Assembly (NCBI GenBank): GCA_034620365.1
Contig: JAQGEQ010000186.1
Span: forward strand, 1,302,001 to 1,366,000
Length of the DNA: 64,000 nucleotides
Direction: 5' to 3'
Source: Pegea sp. RAD2-039
Taxonomy: Eukaryota; Chordata; Thaliacea; Salpida; Salpidae
Position 1 is the first letter of the stretch; each line of letters opens with the position of its first letter. This document shows positions 15,001 through 42,858 of the stretch, in pieces. The position numbers were made by a program, and so were the translations under genes. The notes below the pieces were generated by a model that was given only the letters and a program-made list of their open reading frames with translations, ran no database searches and had not been told where the DNA came from.

Positions 15001-17617
15001 TATACTTTTTTGTCTATCTTACTTTTATATACTGACAAAAAAATTCAAGATAAAAGCTATCAATTAATATCAGAAATTATTGATAATAATAGCTATTGGA
15101 ATAATATTGTTGATAACATAATGGCTTAAGTTATAGTATAACTAAATTAAAACACTGATTCAATCTAAACTGAAACTTTATTCATTTGCATTTGATAAGT
15201 ATAAACCCGTCGGTTACAATAAAGAGACATTTAATGAAAGTTGTTATAAGTTAACTTATAAAGATAACATTTAAAGTTTTTTAATTTTTTAATTGCCCTA
15301 TGTGAGTTTGCCGAGTTGTTAGAAAAGTTGTAAACTAATAAAATGCAAAAAATGGGTAGATAAATAATCAGGCAAGCTCTAACGTCTGACTAACCATAGA
15401 ACGAAGTAAGAATTAGATGAAAAATCGATTCAAAAAAATCAATGATGCAAAAAGTGATTTCGATGGAGCAACGCTTGATATGTTCAAAATCATATTTTTG
15501 TATAGTTTGTAGAATAGATGGAGCAAAACTGAAAAAAGAAAAGTAGATTTCAAGCTACTGCTTGTTTTTTAAGCTACAAGTATCAAACAGTAAAGTGTAG
15601 GAAAGTTCTTGACAAGTTTTTCAGGAATAAAGAACTAAGACATGAATTATTGATATTTTAACTGTCTCAGCAACGAAAGTTTGTGGGTATCCTGTCTTAG
15701 AAAAATACATTATACTTTCTTTTTTCTAACCGATGAACTATAGTTACAAATTTACTGAGAAAGCTTAAGACTTAGAATAACTTTTCTATTATTAATTCTC
15801 TTTTTTTAATCATTTGATAACGTAATCTAAACTTTAAATTTATTTGAATATTTATAGTTATTTTATTTCTTATGTTGGCCAGTTTAAAATCTTATTAAAA
15901 GATTTAATAACTTCTAATATTGATAAATTAATTGCATACAATAGATTGTTATAATAAATTTATATTGAGGAGTTTAGTATTAAAGTAAAAATTGCAGTTA
16001 AATCAAACTTGTTGCTGATTCCCTATCTTTATTTTTATGTCTTTTTGTACCAAGCTTATCACGGAGGATATTTTTAACCATCTACTAAGTTTTTTCTGCA
16101 AATATTTTCTTTACAGCAAATAGTTTTGCTTTCATTGATTTCAAAAGTTAATGTAAGTAACTGCAAAAACCTTCGGGTATTCAAACCAGTTCATATATTA
16201 ATCATTAAGCTCATATGAATAATGTGGCTTGAAAATATATAAAAAAAACAAAACTAAAAAAGCAAATTTCTTTCATAGTTGAATTTGAAAAAGAGGTTTA
16301 TTTGATTTTAGTGAAATAAAATTATTTTTTTATTATCAGGGATTTGAAATCTTTTAGCTAATTTTTTTTTTCATTAAAAAAATGTTTATTGAAAATACTT
16401 TTTTGTCAAATGAAAGATTTATCATTTTTTAAACAAATCTTAATATAGAAAAGTAACTTTTATAAATTCAACTGACTGTGTTTTGATATTACTTTATTAA
16501 AAATCATTTCAACAATTTATAATTACTTTCGCTTTAGTGAGTATTAAATTAACTTGTTAACATTATAAAGTTAAAATTTCAAGTATAGAATAATTGATTT
16601 TAATAATTAAAACTGTTTTTTATATACCTGAAATCGTTATGACTTAGATAAAGGATTTGTCAGTCTGCTATGTTTTAATCTTATCAGAAAACACAAAACT
16701 TTAAAATAATAATTGGATTAATTATTATTGCAATAAAAGCAATCTATCATACTAATATATCAATTATTTGTTACTAACTTAATTTTTAATATATACACGG
16801 CGTTATATAAAGTATAAATAAAAACTTCATTTTTTGACATATTAGTCTCATTCAGCATCTTTAAAATTCACTTATATATTTTACTGATTTAAATGAGACA
16901 CAATTTCTACTTCAAAAAAAATTATATTTTATTAACATTTTAAAAGTCATTAAGATTAAAATTATGTTGTAAGTATAAAATATATTAAATTAAAATCGCA
17001 ATTTTTATGGCTAACCAATTTTTTCTGTAATGTATAACTGAAAAAAAACAGCTAAAAAGTTATTTTATACATTTAATTTTAATTTATATTGACAGAAGTC
17101 ATTAGAATTTTATATTTTAGTTGAAAACAAATAGATTAGATTTCCTAGAAACTTTAGGCTTGACATAGTTGATTAGATGGAAATTTTTCTATATTAAGAT
17201 CAGTATTTGATAGTACACAAATAAGTTTGACATGAAAATTTAAATCAACTTTTAATTTAATTTCAAAGCTAGCTTAATGAATCTGCTTTAGTCAATACAT
17301 TTATTTAAATTTATCCTGGAAAAGTCGAAGCACACAAAGTTTTGAAACCATTTGTTACAAATATTAATTGTTTATAACACAAAGAATGAGTTGTAGCTAA
17401 AAAAGTAAATAAATAATTACTTTTGTTTAAAACTGTTTATAGCAAATGTTTGTTAACAACATATATTTTAATTCGTATCAAATATTTTCATCAGATTTTA
17501 TGTAAAAATAAAACCAACTAAGCAAAACATTCAGTCGAAACCTTTAAAAATTTTGAAAGTATCAAAATTTTTGATTAAAGTTTAACCTACTCTACTAAAT
17601 ACGATTTATTTTTTCAG
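1..17617. other. AT-rich stretch without a supported gene
   Basis: No exon here could be supported by frame, splice sites and a recognisable product together. The sequence is A/T-rich with many homopolymer runs, as in the introns further on. A somewhat GC-richer patch at about 6240-6830 holds two short overlapping ORFs on opposite strands but nothing recognisable. Because the PDE3 exon starting at 17618 has a splice acceptor before it, part of this stretch may be a 5' intron (or outron) of that gene. The rest is probably intergenic. Confidence 0.6.
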
Positions 17618-17683
17618 GTTTTCTATTAGTAGAGTTGAATGTATGTTGAAATTTGATAAAAAGGAGTGTTTAAAAGTTTAAAA

Positions 17684-17704
<21 letters not shown>
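17618..17704 (+). CDS. pde3: Likely first coding exon of pde3 (5'UTR plus seven codons)
   Basis: A strong acceptor (polypyrimidine run ending TTTTCAG at 17617) is followed by 66 bases of leader, an ATG at 17684 and a strong donor GTAAGT at 17705. The seven codons (MQIGTNY) end in phase 0, matching the phase-0 exon at 17973. An in-frame TAA lies about 20 bases before the ATG inside the same exon, so the frame cannot run further upstream. The acceptor could come from a 5'UTR intron or from spliced-leader trans-splicing. Without transcripts it remains possible that a longer isoform uses other upstream exons. Confidence 0.5.
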
Positions 17705-34514
<16,810 letters not shown>

Positions 34515-35502
34515 CGAAAAGTTATGTATGAAACGACTATTTCATTTGATCTAAAATCAGGATGATAAGAAGATATAGAAGGAAGATCTACAAATTGAAA
34601 TGATATGGGGTTTTGTGCTAAGAACGATAATATCAGAAAACCGGTGCAGATAAACCTACGTCAACAGATAATCAACAGATAACTCACAAAATGTACAATT
34701 ATTTAAAGTGTTTGCTTCTTTTATAGTTTTCTATTTTGTTACATATGTTGTGAAGTATGAGTGTGCTGACTGTAGTTGAGACTTTTGCTTTAAAGTTATG
34801 TTAAATGTTCAAGAACAGTTTAGTGCTTGGTGACCCGACTCAACATGACTTTGAAATAATTTTGCTTCTCATTACACAAGCTCACCATTATTATTTTTTA
34901 TAAGATTTTAAATCTAGTTTATTGACTGTATAATTTTATTGAAAGTTTCAAGATGTTATTGAAATAACTGTGATTAAAAAAAAAACTTGAAGGCTTTGAA
35001 TGAAGGAATTGGTTTTCAAACACATAATCAATTATTGTTATGTTTTTGCACATTCTAAACCAGTTAAATTGAAGAACGCTACATTGTTTTGAGTCTGTGT
35101 TTACCTGCGTGATTATTTTAATATATTTATTTTGTTACCAGTTAAGCAGAGACAATCTTGTTACTACTAAAGTATTCTTTCAATGACAGCTTGAAAGTAT
35201 CTTATTGTTTCATTATGATACAGAGTGCTATATGTTGGTAAATTAACTTTATTTAATCTGAATAATTTATTTTACCTTTCACGCAATCCATATGTTTAAA
35301 ATAGATAAAATTTCGACAATCTTTTCATCTCAATTTGGTTTATTTCATTTTTTTATTTTGAACAAGCTGCTTGCAAGTATTCTTACAGAAAATGAAATAA
35401 AACTGTGTGTTTACTAAATGGTCTTCAGTTTGAAGAGTGTTTAGTATCTGATATCCAGTGTAAAATTATTTGCTTTACTAAATACATGAATTCTGCAATA
35501 AA
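34515..35502 (+). other. pde3: pde3 3'UTR with two polyadenylation signals
   Basis: After the TAA at 34512-34514 the sequence stays non-coding. AATAAA occurs at 35396-35401 and again at 35497-35502, each with T/GT-rich sequence shortly after. A 3'UTR of roughly 0.9-1 kb is inferred. Confidence 0.5.
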
Positions 35503-38076
35503 GTTTTGGTTTATTCTACTTACTATGTTGTTTTCTAGAAATGTGATTGTTTCTTTTGTGTGAATTATTTTATTTGGTTGAATTAGAAAGTTTCTTTTCT
35601 ACTCTAGCGTTCTACCTTTTACAAGAGCGTTGTACTTTTATCAAAAATATTGTAAAATTTTTACAAAGTTTTTATCGCTTAAAATTGTTTCTATTTGAAG
35701 AAGAATAAATTTCAGTTTAATATTTTTTTGTAATTTCTATTCTTTAAGTAGTTAGCTTATAGAACATAAAAACTATTTATAATTGTTTAAATTTTAGTGA
35801 AATAAATAATTGATAATTTGTAAAATAAGCTTTCCTAAAATGTTAAAAATTTATAATAAATTAATTCTCTATCAACTGATTAAAATTGATAGTATTAATA
35901 TATTAGCTACGTATTGAAAAATAAAAATGAATAAAACTTTTACATTTGTAGCCAGAAAAATTGATTTTGTGATATACATTACTTTCTCGTTGAAACTTTG
36001 CATAATTTATGAAATGAAAATATGATAAAATGAATTGTTGCTTTTAATAAAAATTATAATCTGTTTTTTATTGAAAATTTTAAACTTTTTAAAAAAAAGA
36101 TCTTTACTCGCTTAAAATATAAATTATTCATTTTGTTGTAAAAATATTTTATTTTTATTCATTTTTGAGTTTTGAAAATTATTTTCAAATGTTGAAAATA
36201 TATTTTGTCATCACCAAATCCACAATGTTTACGTTTTTTTTAAATAAAAACTTTTAAGCTGATTGAGTATTTTAGCCAAAAAGCAACAGTTTGAACTGAT
36301 TTCAAAAAGGTTTTAGATTTTTTCAAACTTTTTTCATCAATTTTTTACGGTGAGAAATTTTTCGAAAATTGTTTTTTTTTAATCTTATCAATCAAAAAAC
36401 ATTATGGATAATAAAATTTGAAAAAAAGAGATAAAAATAAGTCTTTTTTTTGTTTATGAAACAGCTATTGGAAAAAAACATTTTAAAAAAGTGTTTAATT
36501 CAAATACTTTTTTATAAAACAACACTTTTTTTTAAAGTGAAATTGGGGAATAATTTTTCAACTGAATATTTGTGTTTTGTTAACAAAATTTAAAGCTGAA
36601 AAGAACCAAGCATAATCATCTTAACTTGAGGAAATGTTGTTTTTTTATTTTGTTGTGTCTCTGATTTTTTTATATCTGGAAATTTCTTCAAACTTGTTGT
36701 GATAAGCTTATTTGAAACTTTTTTTATTTTGAAGGAAAATTAGAAGGTATATGATTTGCTGATGACAAAAAAAAGATAAAATCGTTGATTAAATAGTATT
36801 TTAAATTAAAGTTTTTTTTTCTGATTTATAAATACAAACAATGTTTTCAACTTATTGCAAGAAATTGGAAAACAACTTTAAAAAATTCAACAAAATTAAC
36901 ATATAAAATTTGCTAATTTACATTTATTGGGCAAACTGAAAAATATTACTTAAACACTTCTAAAATTTTAGACCACAATATTCAACCTATCAACACTCAA
37001 ACGCTTAAGTATTTATCTATAAAACATTTAACCTTTAACAAACAATATTAAGTTTTTAGACTTACCCATATATTATCAAACCAAGTTTGTTTAGTGTAGA
37101 ACATTTTTATCACAAAAAAATATCAACTTTAAACAAGTTCAAATATTTTTCAGAACATTTTAAAAATACAATAAAAAAACATTTTAATTATAGTCTAGAA
37201 TTCCTTAACGCTTTATTGTAATTTAATACAAAAATGGAATTATCTTTAAATTTATCATTTAAGAAATATGTTTTTAAGTATTAGCAAAAAAAATATTTTA
37301 AATTAATATAGGATATAAAATTTAAACTATTAAAAACTAAGGTTTTATTATTAAACATTCCAATGAGTTTTAGTTGTATGAAAAAATTAGCAAGTTGTTT
37401 AACAATATTTTTTTTAATTGGAATAGCTTTTAAGGCCTAAATATTTTAGAAACTTTGTCATTTAAGCTTATTAACCTTTACACTTAAGCTTCAAATGAAC
37501 TGCTATAAATACAAAACATTTGTAATAATTTATGTTTTCCGCTACAATTCTGTCTAAAAAAAATTGCAAAATATTCAATTTATTAAATTCTAAATTTGAT
37601 TTTGGAGTTTTTTAAAATTTAAAACTGTTTAAAGAGATTCGATAATTTAAAGAAGAGGGCCTTTTTAATAGTTTCTATTTCGTTGTTTAGTAAAATTAAG
37701 AAGAAGTTTTTGGTATTTTCTGTTTAGGCTTCAACTATTTACTTTTAAATTTTCACATGAGACCAACTGTAAATGAAAAGATTCTAACTTTTTAAAACTA
37801 TTTTATTAATCACAACATTCATTAGTGTTCAGTAAATGTTTCTCTTGGATAAAATATTGTATTTAGATTCTAAAGACTTCTTATTAAACTCTAGAACCTT
37901 TAAAGTAAATATTTATATAAAATTAAGGAAAAAATTAAACCGTTGAAACAGACAAATTATATGTAATGATCAAACTATTTTATAATAAATATTTTCTCTT
38001 TATGAGACTGAGAACTTATAGGCTTGCTGTGATTTACATTAATTAAAACTTGAATCAACCAAGGTTATGCTTAGGT
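35503..38076. other. AT-rich intergenic stretch
   Basis: Long A and T runs, no ORF of note, no repeat structure and no motif I can support. Confidence 0.6.
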
Positions 38077-38425
38077 AGAGCTTTGTGGGGCGAAGCAGTA
38101 ATTTGACATCCACATTTTCTTACTAAACTGTACATGATCTTTGACAAAAAGACTCTTTAAACCTGATGTTCAGTAATACGGGGCAGTGACCCAGACATCG
38201 GCATCAACAGTGTAGATCATATGTCTGGATTTACTCCCATAATCTTTACTTTTTCGGGTGCATCCACATAGCAGTAGAAATATTTACCCATGATTGTACG
38301 AGATACTTTTTTTGCTCGTTAGATGGCGTTATGTAGCGCGACATGCTGTGTCTTTAACAAAGGGGAGTGATTCACGTGTTCAAAGTAGAAGGGAGAAGCA
38401 TTCAATCGATTTGACCTCTCATCCA
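38077..38425 (-). mobile_element. Dispersed SINE-like repeat, copy A
   Basis: Shares an ordered series of blocks with 47332-47720: a small hairpin (CTTTG-CGAAG) at the low-coordinate end, CAGTGACCCAG (38184-38194), TTTACTCCCATA (38230-38241) and GCGCGACATGCTG (about 38335-38348). The spacing is similar and identity between blocks is moderate. The minus strand is taken as the element's sense strand because copy B has a tRNA B-box-like motif in that orientation. There is no open coding frame, so it is a non-autonomous repeat. Family unknown. Confidence 0.6.
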
Positions 38426-40649
38426 ACTAGTTATCTTTGTACTACTGATGTCAGAAGATATAAATTAGGATCTTAGTATTGTAGGTAATTGAAACTTACC
38501 TTGAAGTTTTTCACTTAACTATTATTTAAATCGTTTATTGGAACTAATAATTTATCTAAGTTTGTAATTTTTATTAGTTTTTTGAATATATTTTATTAAA
38601 TAGATAGTTTTAGAATATCCATTATATCACTTAGGGTCAATTTTATAATCATAATAACAGATTTAAAATACTTCTTTAAAAAATACAAAATATTGTCTAC
38701 AGTGAAACTTAAAAGAAGTATTAATTTTATTAATTCAACATTGATAAATAATAATAATCCTAATTAATTGACTGTTGACCGGAAATACAAATTGTCGAAC
38801 TATAAATATATTTACAACTTTTCTACACACTCTAATTTAGTTGTAAATAAAAATATTCCTCTCAATGCGTTTATAACCTTTTATTACAAAAGTTGTCAAT
38901 TGTACATTAAATACTTGCTGAAATAGATTTCGAATTTTTGCATGCTTAGTATAAAACAAATTCAGTATTATAATTTTACTGAAATCATTTTAAATAAGTC
39001 TGACATCAGCTAATAACTAATTTTATTTTTAGTTTAATAAAATAGTTTTTCCATATGATAATTTAAGACTCAAAAATTTATTATATACCTCAAAGTGATT
39101 TGAGCCGAAAATATTTCGATTGTTCGATTTTACTAATTGATATATCTATCGACTTATATGACTTAGTCATTGTAATTAGTGATACTAACAAACTGACTTA
39201 ATTTAACAAAAGAATTTTAAATGTCCAAAAATTATGAAAATGATTGTTTAAACTGTGAAAATAGTCATTTGCTTAACAAAAACTCATGAATTAATTAAAC
39301 TGTTTATTTTTGCTATATTAAAAAAAATTTATTTGTACAAAAATAGGTGAAAAGGCATATGCTATTAAGTACATTCTCAAGTCTTCTAGAAATATTCAAA
39401 TAAATGCCTATTTGGAGTTGATTTGAAATTTTACATTTGAACTATTATAGTTTAGTTTTTTGATGACAAAATTAAAGAAAAAATTATTTTGAAGAATTTT
39501 TTTCAAATGAAAGTTCACCAAAAATTATCAGAAAAATCTTGAAAATTTTATTTCACATCAGCCTTTCCCAAAAGCATTTAAACTTAAATCACTTGATTTA
39601 GAAAGCGGAAGTGATTTATTGAAGCGGTTCTTGATCTAGGAGTAATTAATTCTATTTACAATTAATACTAATTTAATTAATTTATTTTATTTAATGCTAC
39701 TTGAGTTATCAGGTTTAGTAACCTGACACTTTGTGATTTACTTCTAATATTATTTCCTCCTTTGGTAAACTGTTCTTGATTCACAAACATTTGTGTAGAT
39801 TGTTTTTAATTAATCATACTTCTGTATTTGCTTCTAAATCATTTTCTTGAAATTAACTTTATGTAGAAATAGGCAGTCACTCTATAGATGGTTCGGTTGA
39901 CCAACACATGAAGACACACCAATTAATCAGTTCATCCTATTATCAATATTTATAAAAGTTATTTATTTTGTGTCTTGTTCAAGTTTTCTTTTTACAAAAA
40001 TTACATCTTTCAGAGGTAATTGAAAGGGGAAAGTACACAAAAGCTAGAAAAGCAGCGACACAAGTAAATTAATCGACATACAAACATGATCTCAGTAGTT
40101 GTTGTCAAACCAAGCTAATGTCATACTTAAGTTGTTTTCAACTTCTGTCGTTTTTGTGAAAATAAAACAAAGTTGTTAAGAAATTTATTTGTAAAAATGA
40201 TTTAAGATAACTATCAATGAGCCGGCTGTGATGTTATCTTTGCATATTTGATCATTTCATAAAAATGTTACTACAACGAATTTGTTGAAGTAAGATTTTT
40301 GATTGGAGTATCTATTAACTCCAATTTAAAAAGATCAAAAACTTAAGTTGTGTGTTCTATGCTAAAGCTTAGAACTTTATCAAGAGCTTAATTATAAAGC
40401 CCCCCATTTATTTGAAGTTTAACTTCTTCAACTATCAGCGATTATCTATTTATACCTAAAAGGTTTGATTGATTGATAGTTTTATAAAATTAAAAAGAGT
40501 TTTTCTATAATTAAAGAGCCTCTAAAACAGCTTAGTACCTTATAATTATTACCAGCAAAGAAAGAAAGGTTTTAATTACTAGCATGACTGATAACAACCA
40601 GACGAGTTTATCGAAACTTAAAAACTAAAAAATAATTATTAACAACAAA
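38426..40649. other. AT-rich intergenic stretch
   Basis: No exon, RNA gene or repeat could be supported. The interval separates a SINE-like copy from the decayed element. Confidence 0.55.
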
Positions 40650-41780
40650 TGATTCAGACAAAGAAAATGAAATATTAAACTAAAGTATGTTAGATGGCCA
40701 CGTTCAATCATAACTCTAGTTGATAGTAAGGCTTTTGTAGAGTTCCACAAATCATTGATCTTCACAGAATATTTATTGGATGGAAGAACTTAAGCTTCAA
40801 GTCTATTTCGATTCCATTTTCGGAGTTATTGATGTTTTAATTCTAGAATCTCAATTTTGAGTTGAAGTAAATCATCAGGATACTTGTTCATTATTTTCTT
40901 GCCTTATTTGAAACAAAAACTTAAAGAATTTTTCTATCCTTCATCTTTCCTGTTTTAATAAAACATCTTTGCTGACATACAAAACATCACTATATGAAAG
41001 GGTCAAATTTTCGCTCCTACCACATTCAATGACTTTTAAATCATCTTTCCTTAAAATCTGAAATATTTGATCTAAAAGAGATTGGTCAATGACTAATTAT
41101 AATTCAAAATAGATGCGATCACCTTATTGTACAATCAATTAAGACTTCTTCTTTCGGTAAAGTGAAGATACTTGATGTGGTGTTGACGGCCATGTTTGTT
41201 ATACTTGGGAGGTAAGCAATATTTAAGCGCCAGAAAAGAGTCCCTTTTTTCGATATAAAAAGTCTAAGGAGACTGTCTTACCAAACTTGCAATCTCCTGA
41301 AACATTTGCAACAGATTGCAGACTAAGTTCAGCTGAGAGCACATGTGACTGTAGCATTTGGAGTGCTTTAATGTATATTTTTCAAGGATTCAATTCAATG
41401 ATGAGATATTATTTCGAACTTGTTTGCAGCCTTCAGTTTTTTAATGCAGCTTTTGTTTCTTCTTGTAACATTTTTAAAGTAAGAACTAGTCGAACTCACA
41501 GGAGAACCAGTAGAGACGCAAGAATGTCTTCTAATTCATATTAAAAAGTCTAAAAATGTCCATTGTTGCTGATCTTATCGAACATTTAGTCGAAAGAACT
41601 TTAATATGCGAAGCAGAAATTGTTGAAAAAGTCATTTTGTTGGTTTAGCTTCTAGATTTTAAAAGCTTTTCAGCTAACAGCTTAGTAGAAAAATTGAGCT
41701 TTCTGAAAACATTCAGTTTTATGATTAAAGAGGCGTTCGTGCTTCGAAACACATGCGGGTGGTATTTTCATCTTAGAAAG
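40650..41780 (-). pseudogene. Decayed coding element, copy 1 (multi-copy relic)
   Basis: On the minus strand this stretch is a chain of short protein-like blocks broken by stops and frame changes. From 5' to 3' they include KLNVFRKLNFSTKLLAEKLL (about 41650-41740), ELEDILASLLVLL (41480-41530), HVLSAELSLQSVANVSGDCK (41280-41350), NTTSSIFTLPKEEVLID (41110-41190), a 39-codon open block beginning ILRKDDLKVIECGRSE (40941-41057), and coiled-coil-like DDLLQLKIEILELKHQ followed by two stops (about 40740-40890). Part of it recurs at 52.7 kb, so it is probably a mobile element or an amplified gene fragment. I do not recognise the family. It is clearly not functional as it stands. Confidence 0.45.
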
Positions 41781-41979
41781 ATCAGAATGTAAGATTAATT
41801 TGAACCTTGATTTGTTAAAAGCTATTCAACGAATATTAAAAACCAAATTAGATGGTTGAGGTGATCTTGTGATCTAAAAAGCATCTTTTAATCATTTCTT
41901 TGAAATGCATTTGGTTTGGGTGATGAAATATAGATACACCATCGGTTGATATTCTATTTCTACCCGTATATTTAACATC

Positions 41980-42135
41980 ACGGAGCTAGTGTAAAGATTA
42001 TCGTCCCAGCTGTGAATGAATAGTGCCTAGTGGTCGCTACGACAAGGCAAAGACTATTGAAATAAGCCAGACAGAAAATCTGCAATCCGTTGACTTTGAG
42101 GTCACTGTCCCTGGTCACTGGGCCACATCATCAAT
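41980..42135 (+). mobile_element. Dispersed SINE-like repeat, copy C (partial, + orientation)
   Basis: The segment running GGTCGCTACGA, GCAAAGACTATTGAAATAA, then CTGGTCACTGGGCC matches, in order, the minus-strand text of copy B (GGTTGCTTTGA, ACAAAGGCTATGGGAGTAA, CTGGGTCACTGGGCC). It is therefore a diverged third member inserted in the opposite orientation. No coding capacity. Confidence 0.5.
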
Positions 42136-42669
42136 CGGTAAATCTAACAAGTCGAGATGTATCACGTAAGCTGCTCTCCATATAATCGTAAGTTCAAGAA
42201 TATAGTAAAAATGTCAATAAAAGTTCTATTCACTTTTAAGAAGAGATAATTTAATAAGTTTTTGAAACAAATTAAAACTGAATTTTTCTTTTTAATAACC
42301 TGATTTCAACCAGTAGAATAATTAAAGTAAAAATTAAAAAAACAAATTCTAACATTAAAACCCATTTTATATTATAAGTTAAATAGAAAGAAAATGAGTT
42401 TTAATGAAGATAGAAGGAATTTTGCCAACTTTTATTAACTCATTTTACATAAAACAGTTTTTCTACAAATAATACTTCGAGCTTTTCGTGAGAAAATTAC
42501 AAATAAAAGTGAAAATATTGCAACAAAATATTGAAACGAAAAAACCACCAACAAGCAACTTTAATAAGATTGTTCAAAAATTTCGACGATTTTTAACAAA
42601 TTTGTGAATTGTTGAGAAAATATAATGAAAAAGATTTCACGAAATAAAGCTAACCAATTAAAATGCTTC
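42136..42669. other. Spacer between repeat copy C and the TATA/first-exon site; RUNDC1 poly(A) signal
   Basis: AT-rich with no supported gene. TTTATT at 42431-42436 (AATAAA on the minus strand) is the first good polyadenylation signal after the RUNDC1 stop, implying a 3'UTR of about 0.4 kb. Confidence 0.4.
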
Positions 42670-42680
42670 TATATATAAAA
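42670..42680 (+). promoter_or_regulatory. TATA box
   Basis: TATATATAAAA lies about 65 bases before an ATG (42735) that opens a short signal-peptide-like exon. A start of transcription would be expected near 42700. In this AT-rich DNA a TATA motif alone is weak evidence; the position relative to the ATG and donor adds some support. Confidence 0.35.
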
Positions 42681-42734
42681 TTTCAAGTAGCAACAGACGA
42701 ACAAATACAACAAAACGAATAAAAAGGATTCCCG

Positions 42735-42779
42735 ATGAAAGCACGTCATCAAATATACGTCATAATCTGCTTAACTACA
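42735..42779 (+). CDS. Possible first exon of a secreted or membrane protein
   Basis: Fifteen codons (MKARHQIYVIICLTT) from an ATG to a consensus donor GTAAGT at 42780. The composition, a basic start then a hydrophobic run, fits the beginning of a signal peptide, and a TATA box lies at the right distance upstream. The continuation was not found. It would have to splice across or into the convergent RUNDC1 gene, or to the membrane-protein exon at 54631. It may be a chance match. Confidence 0.25.
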
Positions 42780-42828
42780 GTAAGTGATGAAAAGTTACAA
42801 AATGGAATTCTTCAAGTGCAAAAGAGTA

Positions 42829-42852
42829 GTCACGTGACGTGGATATGCAAAT
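42829..42852. promoter_or_regulatory. E-box/CLEAR palindrome next to an octamer motif
   Basis: GTCACGTGAC (42829-42838) is a perfect 10-bp palindrome of the USF/MiT-TFE (CLEAR) type and overlaps a further ACGT core. Six bases on, ATGCAAAT (42845-42852) is a perfect POU octamer. The pair sits seven bases beyond the RUNDC1 stop codon, in its 3'UTR, and just downstream of the 42735 exon. Confidence 0.4.
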
Positions 42853-42858
42853 GAGAGC

